Assembly: GCA_002372465.1 (NCBI GenBank)
Contig: DFGW01000071.1
Span: 1-20,069, forward strand
From: Butyrivibrio sp. UBA3740
GTDB lineage: Bacteria > Bacillota > Clostridia > Lachnospirales > Lachnospiraceae
Direction: 5' to 3'
DNA length: 20,069 nucleotides
Part shown: positions 15,649-20,069 of the stretch, piece by piece
How positions within the stretch are numbered: the stretch's first letter is position 1
How the letters are laid out: each line of letters opens with the position of its first letter
Program-made: the position numbers and the translations under genes
The notes under the pieces: model-generated
The model's input: only the letters and a program-made list of their open reading frames with translations
Databases searched by the model: none
Told to the model about the DNA's origin: nothing

Positions 15649-16008
15649 CTATTTATTTAAATAATAATCTTCAGGGTATGGTTCTACGCCCAAGGCATAG
15701 CGAACTGACTTCTCGATTTCTTCATCCGTGCGGTCAGCCTCGATGGCATCAATATCATCCAGCATTCCCACGCTGGCGTACTTCTCGTCATCTGTACAGC
15801 TGATCACTATGAAGGGAGTCTCATCATCCTGGAACTGCATGTGGTCCACTCTGTAATAGCTGTCTTCATGCTTATAAATTCTTCTTTGTCCGAACTTTTC
15901 CCTTTGTTTCTCATTGATCTCAAGGGGCTGTGCTCCATATTTCACAAACATGGATTCCACAAAGTCCATTCTCTTTTCCAGTTCATCCTGGGTAAACTCT
16001 TTGCCCAT
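15649..16008 (-). CDS. Hypothetical protein, 119 residues
   Basis: I do not recognise this protein. It is soluble, acidic and has no membrane segment or signal. The N-terminal half looks helical (FTQDELEKRMDFVESMFVKYG), the centre has alternating strands (YYRVDHMQFQDDETPFIVISC), and the C-terminus is acidic (TDDEKYASVGMLDDIDAIEAD, then VRYALGVEPYPEDYY). AGAGG lies eight bases before the ATG at 16008; a TTG at 16014 is also in frame but less likely. It follows the ParB-like gene by about 30 bases and probably belongs to the same transcript, so a shared role is possible. Coding is supported by the ribosome binding site and normal composition. Confidence 0.72.
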   Translation of the reverse strand: MGKEFTQDELEKRMDFVESMFVKYGAQPLEINEKQREKFGQRRIYKHEDSYYRVDHMQFQDDETPFIVISCTDDEKYASVGMLDDIDAIEADRTDEEIEKSVRYALGVEPYPEDYYLNK

Positions 16009-16038
16009 AACCAAAACCTCTTTTCATTAAAAGAAATA

Positions 16039-16434
16039 TCAGGAGTTGATAACGTCTTCTCTGGGATTAACTATAGCAACCCTTACCTTTTTAACCTGCG
16101 CCTTTACAGCTCCGGCCCATCTGTGGTGTCCGTTGATGATCATGAATCCGCCAACCTTCATCTTCTCCACGATAATGGGTTCGGGATAAACCCCCCCGAC
16201 GTTTCCTTCCCTCAAAGAATATATGGCTTCCTGACAATATTTCTGAATGATCTTCTCATTGGGGCCTATGTTAGCCATAGAAAACTCATCGTCAGGATTT
16301 GGATGCATGTCATCCGGAGAGAGATGATGTGTAAACAACCTCTCAAAAAAGCCAGCCTTAACAGTCTCGTGCAATCCATCATACTTCTCAACATCTTCAA
16401 GTATTCTCTTAAAAAGCTCCGTTCTTGCTGCCAT
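16039..16434 (-). CDS. ParB/sulfiredoxin-like domain protein
   Basis: This 131-residue soluble protein ends in a fold of the ParB N-terminal/sulfiredoxin superfamily. PEPIIVEKMKVGGFMIINGH is followed by HRWAGAVKAQVKKVRVAIVN, with the signature NGHHRW at 101-106. The N-terminal 60 residues are helical. In this superfamily the GHHR motif binds or hydrolyses nucleotides; members range from partition ParB to sulfiredoxin and stand-alone proteins of unknown role. There is no C-terminal DNA-binding domain, so it is not a partition ParB. AAGGAGA lies upstream of the ATG at 16434. It follows the HAD gene by about 80 bases and precedes the 119-aa gene; no parA is nearby. Confidence 0.75.
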   Translation of the reverse strand: MAARTELFKRILEDVEKYDGLHETVKAGFFERLFTHHLSPDDMHPNPDDEFSMANIGPNEKIIQKYCQEAIYSLREGNVGGVYPEPIIVEKMKVGGFMIINGHHRWAGAVKAQVKKVRVAIVNPREDVINS

Positions 16435-16515
16435 GTTTAGTCTCCTTAGTCAATGAATTCATGCTCCGGCTTCCCACGCCATGAAGCATTCCCCCATCAA
16501 AAGCCTTTATGGGTC

Positions 16516-16989
16516 TCATCCCTCCTCAAGCTTTCTGATTCGTTCCGCCTCGTCAATGATCTTCTCGGCCCAGTGCTCATCAGGTTCATAAACCCGCATG
16601 ACCCTGTATCCGTATGCTCTGGCGTTTTTTACTACAATCTCCTCATCATCTATGTGAAGAGATATCCGATAGTGGGAGGGCATCTTCTGAGGAAGCGTCG
16701 CCTGTCTGTCACCCTGAACTTCCTTCTTGTGTCTGTGGCCGTTTACTATACTGTCGAACTTTATTCCGTAATTTCTGAACAAAGCCTTAATATATGCCTC
16801 AGACCTGAAGGAAGAGGTGTAAACCCAGACTTCAAATCCTCTTCTTTGCAGTTCATTAATTAGTTCCGGCGTTCCTTTTCGCAGCCTCTCCGGAAAAATC
16901 CTGTTTAAAGGAAACCTGAGTTCCGGCTCAACCTCATAGGTGTCGGGGTTGACGAAAAGAACTTCATCCAGGTCAAAAGAAATTTTCAT
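16516..16989 (-). CDS. Small HAD-superfamily phosphatase
   Basis: This 157-residue cytoplasmic HAD enzyme has no large cap. Motif I is ISFDLDEVLFVNP with Asp6 and Asp8, motif II is VWVYTSSFRS (Thr58), and motif IV is LHIDDEEIV with Asp114 and Asp115. A Lys-rich loop (HRHKKEVQ) between motifs II and IV may supply the motif III Lys. The start at 16989 overlaps the cyclase stop by four bases (ATGA), with AGAAGG upstream; an in-frame start at 17010 would lie inside the cyclase gene. The tight overlap puts it in the cyclase transcript. The substrate is unknown; a nucleotide or nucleotide-derived phosphate would fit the context but is only a guess. Confidence 0.83.
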   Translation of the reverse strand: MKISFDLDEVLFVNPDTYEVEPELRFPLNRIFPERLRKGTPELINELQRRGFEVWVYTSSFRSEAYIKALFRNYGIKFDSIVNGHRHKKEVQGDRQATLPQKMPSHYRISLHIDDEEIVVKNARAYGYRVMRVYEPDEHWAEKIIDEAERIRKLEEG

Positions 16990-18383
16990 AGGCCAACCTT
17001 CTTTCGCCATTCCTTATAGCCTGACGGAACAGAAGTAAAGTGAATCAGATAGCCTTCATCGTTCTTTTCAAGGACTTTGCTGTAAAGCTTTCCGCCTGCA
17101 TCAATCTGAATATTGTCATAGACCTCAAGCTTAACCTGTGTATCAATTACAGCCATATCACTGGCAAGAGATACAATACCGCCATACAAGGACTTTTCAT
17201 CTCCATGCTTTCCATCGATCATATGGAAGGTTACAGGGATGATCTCCTCCAGCTTGTTAGGCATGGTGCTCTTTACATCAATGCTAAGGTTATAGGGTTC
17301 TCCTATTCCGATGACCTGGGTCAGGGTTATGTCTGTCTCAACCCCCTTAGGACGCACAACAATTTCTTTTGCCACAGTAAGGTCACTCTTTACCTCATTT
17401 CTGGTGGATGCCGATATAAGAATCTGGCCGTTGATGGTATAGCTCTCAACTCTTCCGGTCAGGTTGACGTTGCTGCCAACCACGCCGTACTTGGTTCTCT
17501 TTTCAGAGCCGATGTTTCCGACTACGACTTCACCGGTGTTGATACCGATTCCCATCTCAAGAACAGAATATCCGTGTTCTAAGTTCCATCTGTTGATACG
17601 GTCCATCCTGCCCTGCATGTCTATGGCTGCTGCCACGGCATCCTGGGCATGAGTTGTCGAATCAAGGGGAGCTCCGAATATGGCAAAGATTCCGTCTCCC
17701 ATAAACTCGATTATGGTTCCGCCCCTCTTCTGGATTGCATCCGTCATCTCACCAAGGTAATTATTCAGCATGGTGATAAGATCTGCAGGATCCATCCTCT
17801 CGCTCATGGCTGTGAATCCGCGAAGATCACTCATAAGGATGGTAAGTCTCTTTTTCTTTCCGCCAAGAGACAGTCCGTCGGGAGTATCAAGAAGCTGCTT
17901 GACGATATCGTCCGAGAGGAATCTTCCGAAGGTCTCGTTAAGGAGCTTGTTTCTCATTTCCAGCTGGGTGTTCAGAGCCTGGATCCTTTCCATGGATTTA
18001 ACTGCATCCCTAAGGTCCATGAGCTCACTCAGATCACTGAAAACCACGATAATACCGACCTTTTTGTCCTCTTCCTGAAGGAAGGACGTAACGACACGAA
18101 GCTGTCTTACCTTGTTCCCTGTCTTATAGGGCACGATCTTGTCATGAGTATGATCCCTGTCATACACAGCATCAAGGACCATCTGAGTAAACTCGTCATT
18201 CTCCTCATCATCGAAAAAACACATGGCAAACTTTTTGCCGACTATAGCTTCCTGGGTCATTCCCAAAATGGCAAGTGCAGATGGATTACAGAAGGAAATG
18301 ACTCCGTCAAAATCGATGGACATAACTCCCTCTGCCATGTTCTGAATAATGTTCTGTTGGATCAGTTTTGATGAATCAGGCAT
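16986..18383 (-). CDS. PAS-domain class III nucleotide cyclase with a PilZ-like C-terminal domain
   Basis: Positions are numbered from the chosen ATG plus 12 (the upstream in-frame Met). A PAS domain (about 18-130) and coiled coil (133-165) precede a class III cyclase domain (about 190-365). The metal Asp residues are in ILMSDLRGF (Asp198) and FMGDGIFAIFGAP (Asp242); the transition-state pair is Asn319 and Arg323 in NVNLTGRVES. Catalysis therefore looks intact. At the base-selecting sites, Glu238 stands where adenylyl cyclases usually have Lys, and Gly312 where they have Asp/Thr, so ATP or GTP use is uncertain. A C-terminal domain (about 378-477, with GGIVSLASDMAVI) resembles a degenerate PilZ barrel. 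The ATG at 18383 is chosen for GGGAG seven bases upstream. No membrane segment is seen, so it is a soluble sensor enzyme. It overlaps the HAD gene and follows the double-CNBD gene. Confidence 0.9.
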   Translation of the reverse strand: MPDSSKLIQQNIIQNMAEGVMSIDFDGVISFCNPSALAILGMTQEAIVGKKFAMCFFDDEENDEFTQMVLDAVYDRDHTHDKIVPYKTGNKVRQLRVVTSFLQEEDKKVGIIVVFSDLSELMDLRDAVKSMERIQALNTQLEMRNKLLNETFGRFLSDDIVKQLLDTPDGLSLGGKKKRLTILMSDLRGFTAMSERMDPADLITMLNNYLGEMTDAIQKRGGTIIEFMGDGIFAIFGAPLDSTTHAQDAVAAAIDMQGRMDRINRWNLEHGYSVLEMGIGINTGEVVVGNIGSEKRTKYGVVGSNVNLTGRVESYTINGQILISASTRNEVKSDLTVAKEIVVRPKGVETDITLTQVIGIGEPYNLSIDVKSTMPNKLEEIIPVTFHMIDGKHGDEKSLYGGIVSLASDMAVIDTQVKLEVYDNIQIDAGGKLYSKVLEKNDEGYLIHFTSVPSGYKEWRKKVGL

Positions 18384-18419
18384 AATCTGTCTCCCTGTGT
18401 CTGCCCCACTTACAAACAA

Positions 18420-18445
18420 GCCCGCTCTCCTTAAGAAGAGCGGGC
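18420..18445 (-). terminator. Hairpin between the CNBD gene and the cyclase gene
   Basis: A 9-bp G-C-rich stem (gcccgctct / agagcgggc) with an eight-base loop starts just after the CNBD stop codon. On the minus strand it is followed by TTGTTTGTAAG, a weak U-tract. It could be a partial terminator or an RNA-stabilising hairpin. Confidence 0.65.
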
Positions 18446-18452
18446 ATAGGTT

Positions 18453-19418
18453 TTAATCGTAAAGTTTTGCTGAGTATTCCTGTGCCTTCTTCTTAAGCTC
18501 CTCGCTTACAGATTTCTCAAGCTCAGCCTGAGCAGCATCGTAAACCAGCTTGCAGGCATTAACATACTCATATGTAAGTCTTCTGATCCTGAAGGAAAGA
18601 TGCTTGATGATCATCTCAATCTTAGTAGGATTCTTCTGGAAGAGCTCCTCAAAATCATCAGGATAGATAGCTTCAAGCATTGTGTCATCCTCAAGAGCTA
18701 CTGCTGTAGCAGTTCTGGGCTCGTCACCGACCATTCCAACCTCGCCGAAGAACTTGTCAGCATAGAGTGTTGTAAGAGCCTTCTCATTAGGTGTGCCATA
18801 ACCTGTGTAGATGCCGATGGTTCCATAGTGGATATCGTACATGCATCTTCCGGTTTCACCCTCTCTGAAGATGATTGTTCCCTTTTTATATTTCTCAACC
18901 TTCTTGGCAAAGCCATCCTTATGTCCTGACTGTCCGGTCTCACGAAGGAATTCTGCACTGGGCTGCGTATTCTTGCTCATGCGGTCATAAACAGAAACAA
19001 TCTTCTTGATCTTCTCAGCAAGTGAAGGCTTACGCTCCTCGTTTACAGGATAAAGCTCTTTGATAGTTGTGCAAACATCGTTGTAATCTGTAGTAAGTCT
19101 TGAAAGATTTCCGGCGAGCTCTGTCATAATTGCCTTGATCTTGTCAGGATTAGACTCGAAATAGCCTCTTACATCGTCAACGTTTACTTCTGATAATTCT
19201 GAGTCTTCAAGAGCTACTGCTGTAGCGCTTCTCGGAAACGCATCTACAAGAGCCATCTCGCCAAAGATATGTCCCTCTTTGACATCAGTAAGTTTCTGCT
19301 CTGTGTCTGTTCCGTAGTTGGTAAAGATACCTACTGTCCCCTTAACAACCTCGTAAATGCTCTCGCCATTCTCACCCTCACGAAAAATGACTGTTCCCTT
19401 ACTAAACTGCTTACTCAT
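18453..19418 (-). CDS. Protein with two tandem cyclic-nucleotide-binding domains
   Basis: This 321-residue soluble protein has two cNMP-binding domains (about 4-115 and 174-285) joined by a charged linker, and a helical C-terminal tail (290-321). Both phosphate-binding cassettes are complete: FGEMALVDAFPRSATAVA (Glu54, Arg63) and FGEVGMVGDEPRTATAVA (Glu226, Arg235). A 20-bp identical stretch codes for ATAVALED in both halves, consistent with internal duplication. No helix-turn-helix, kinase or channel domain is present, so output must be through a partner. The layout recalls kinase regulatory subunits, but no kinase is nearby. The ATG at 19418 has AAGGTGG about nine bases upstream and GAGAGGA directly before it. 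The next gene downstream is a nucleotide cyclase, so the two probably form one signalling pair. Confidence 0.9.
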   Translation of the reverse strand: MSKQFSKGTVIFREGENGESIYEVVKGTVGIFTNYGTDTEQKLTDVKEGHIFGEMALVDAFPRSATAVALEDSELSEVNVDDVRGYFESNPDKIKAIMTELAGNLSRLTTDYNDVCTTIKELYPVNEERKPSLAEKIKKIVSVYDRMSKNTQPSAEFLRETGQSGHKDGFAKKVEKYKKGTIIFREGETGRCMYDIHYGTIGIYTGYGTPNEKALTTLYADKFFGEVGMVGDEPRTATAVALEDDTMLEAIYPDDFEELFQKNPTKIEMIIKHLSFRIRRLTYEYVNACKLVYDAAQAELEKSVSEELKKKAQEYSAKLYD

Positions 19419-19476
19419 TCCTCTCGCCCACCTTTCATGTTCTTTTTTTCATTCAATAAATAGAAAATGTATAGAT

Positions 19477-19485
19477 ATTATACCA
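19477..19485 (-). promoter_or_regulatory. Extended -10 promoter of the CNBD gene
   Basis: TGGTATAAT on the minus strand matches TGnTATAAT exactly, about 58 bases before the CNBD ATG. It overlaps the stop codon of the surface-protein gene, so the CNBD-cyclase group has its own promoter. No good -35 box is seen, which an extended -10 can tolerate. Confidence 0.6.
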
Positions 19486-20069
19486 TATTTTTGCGTCTTG
19501 CTCGTCTTTCTATTCTCTTATATTTAACAAGATTTACAAAACATATGATTGCCAGTATCAAAGATACAAAAGCTGCTATTACAACCCTTAAAACCAGCCT
19601 GTTGACATTGATTGCTTCGTATGCGATGGCATACTCGGAAAATCTGTCGGTTCTGAAGGTGATTGTATCAGGGTCACTTCCTATATCCTCAAGGATATCA
19701 ACAACACCGTTGTGATTTCTTATTACAAAGAACTTACGGCCTTCCTTCTTAAACTGCTCAGGAATAGGTACTACAACTTCCAGCTCTGCTGCTGTGTTGT
19801 TGATGACAGTAGTAGTTCCTCCGCTGGTCTTCATGATGAGGAAGTCAAAATAGCTGACAGGCTTATATCCAACCTTTGTCTGCATGATCTTCTTGGTAGA
19901 CTCATCAACGGTTTCTGTGTTCTCTGTAATGTCGATATTGAAGGAGATTGGTGTTCCTGTCAGAACTGCCATCTTCTCTTCTTTGGTAAGTGTCTCAGCT
20001 ATTACATCCTCAAAATTGATCAGGGTTGGCTTTGAATAATAGGTCTCTACTGCCGTCTCCTGCTTATCA
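19478..20069 (-). CDS. Membrane-anchored surface protein, C-terminal part (5' end cut by window edge)
   Basis: This frame is open without a stop up to the right edge, so only the last 196 residues are seen. The visible part is a beta-rich extracellular region. It includes PISFNIDITENTETVDE, then YFDFLIMKTSGGTTTVINNT, then ELEVVVPIPEQFKKEGRKFF, and ends with TITFRTDRFSEYAIAYEA, an Ig-like or immunoglobulin-fold ending common in Lachnospiraceae surface proteins. A single membrane segment follows (about LVLRVVIAAFVSLILAIICF) and then a short basic tail (KYKRIERRARRKNMV). The protein is probably held in the membrane by this C-terminal helix with its large part outside. A Met at 19972 is an internal codon, not the start. 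Function and length are unknown. Confidence 0.82.
   Translation of the reverse strand, partial: DKQETAVETYYSKPTLINFEDVIAETLTKEEKMAVLTGTPISFNIDITENTETVDESTKKIMQTKVGYKPVSYFDFLIMKTSGGTTTVINNTAAELEVVVPIPEQFKKEGRKFFVIRNHNGVVDILEDIGSDPDTITFRTDRFSEYAIAYEAINVNRLVLRVVIAAFVSLILAIICFVNLVKYKRIERRARRKNMV

Noticed and set aside
16409..16519. Minus-strand 36-codon frame starting in ATGA overlap with the HAD stop.
   Set aside because: The AGGAGG is only one or two bases from the ATG, the composition is not membrane or domain like, and it runs into the ParB-like gene in another frame.
17649..18371. Plus-strand open frame of 240 codons.
   Set aside because: Antisense shadow of the well supported PAS-cyclase gene; no start signal or recognisable domain.

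Overview
The window looks like a chromosomal segment from a Gram-positive, Clostridia-type anaerobe, most likely a Lachnospiraceae (Butyrivibrio/Roseburia-like) bacterium. The reasons are the YesM/YesN-type two-component pair beside a sugar-binding lipoprotein, lipobox proteins, strong AGGAGG ribosome binding sites, a small DUF6142-like protein, and an SH3b membrane protein of the kind seen in that family. This placement is inferred from gene style, not from a marker gene. Every supported gene lies on the minus strand, so transcription runs from the right end of the window to the left. No RNA genes, insertion sequences, prophage or CRISPR arrays were seen.

In the direction of transcription: (1) 20069-16039 starts with the C-terminal end of a membrane-anchored surface protein. 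Next comes a probable cyclic-nucleotide signalling group: a protein with two cyclic-nucleotide-binding domains and its own extended -10 promoter, a hairpin, a PAS-cyclase with a PilZ-like tail, and an overlapping small HAD phosphatase. A ParB-like protein follows. (2) 16008-14372 holds an unrecognised 119-aa protein, pyrE with a TATAAT promoter, a 50-aa hydrophobic protein too short for routine ORF calling, and a DUF6142-like membrane protein joined to it by TAATG. (3) 14256-9288 is a purine operon, purE-purM-purN-purD, ending in a membrane protein with two SH3b domains and a charged repeat tail, then a strong hairpin terminator. (4) 9232-5629 encodes a single-polypeptide ABC exporter half-transporter and an overlapping GH13 alpha-amylase lipoprotein.

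(5) 5247-5628 is a non-coding gap of 382 bases holding about three and a half copies of a 73-bp tandem repeat. (6) 5246-910 is a compact operon: HAD hydrolase, VanZ-like protein, YesN-type response regulator, YesM-type histidine kinase. (7) 793-1 is a sugar ABC transporter substrate-binding lipoprotein cut off by the window edge. It lies just downstream of the kinase, behind two inverted repeats.

The catabolic genes fit together as extracellular starch cleavage (amylase) plus sugar uptake and sensing (binding protein with kinase and regulator). The purine and pyrimidine genes are ordinary housekeeping. The most unusual content is the cyclase/double-CNBD pair, the 73-bp repeats, and several hairpins placed between co-directional genes where a promoter would have little room.
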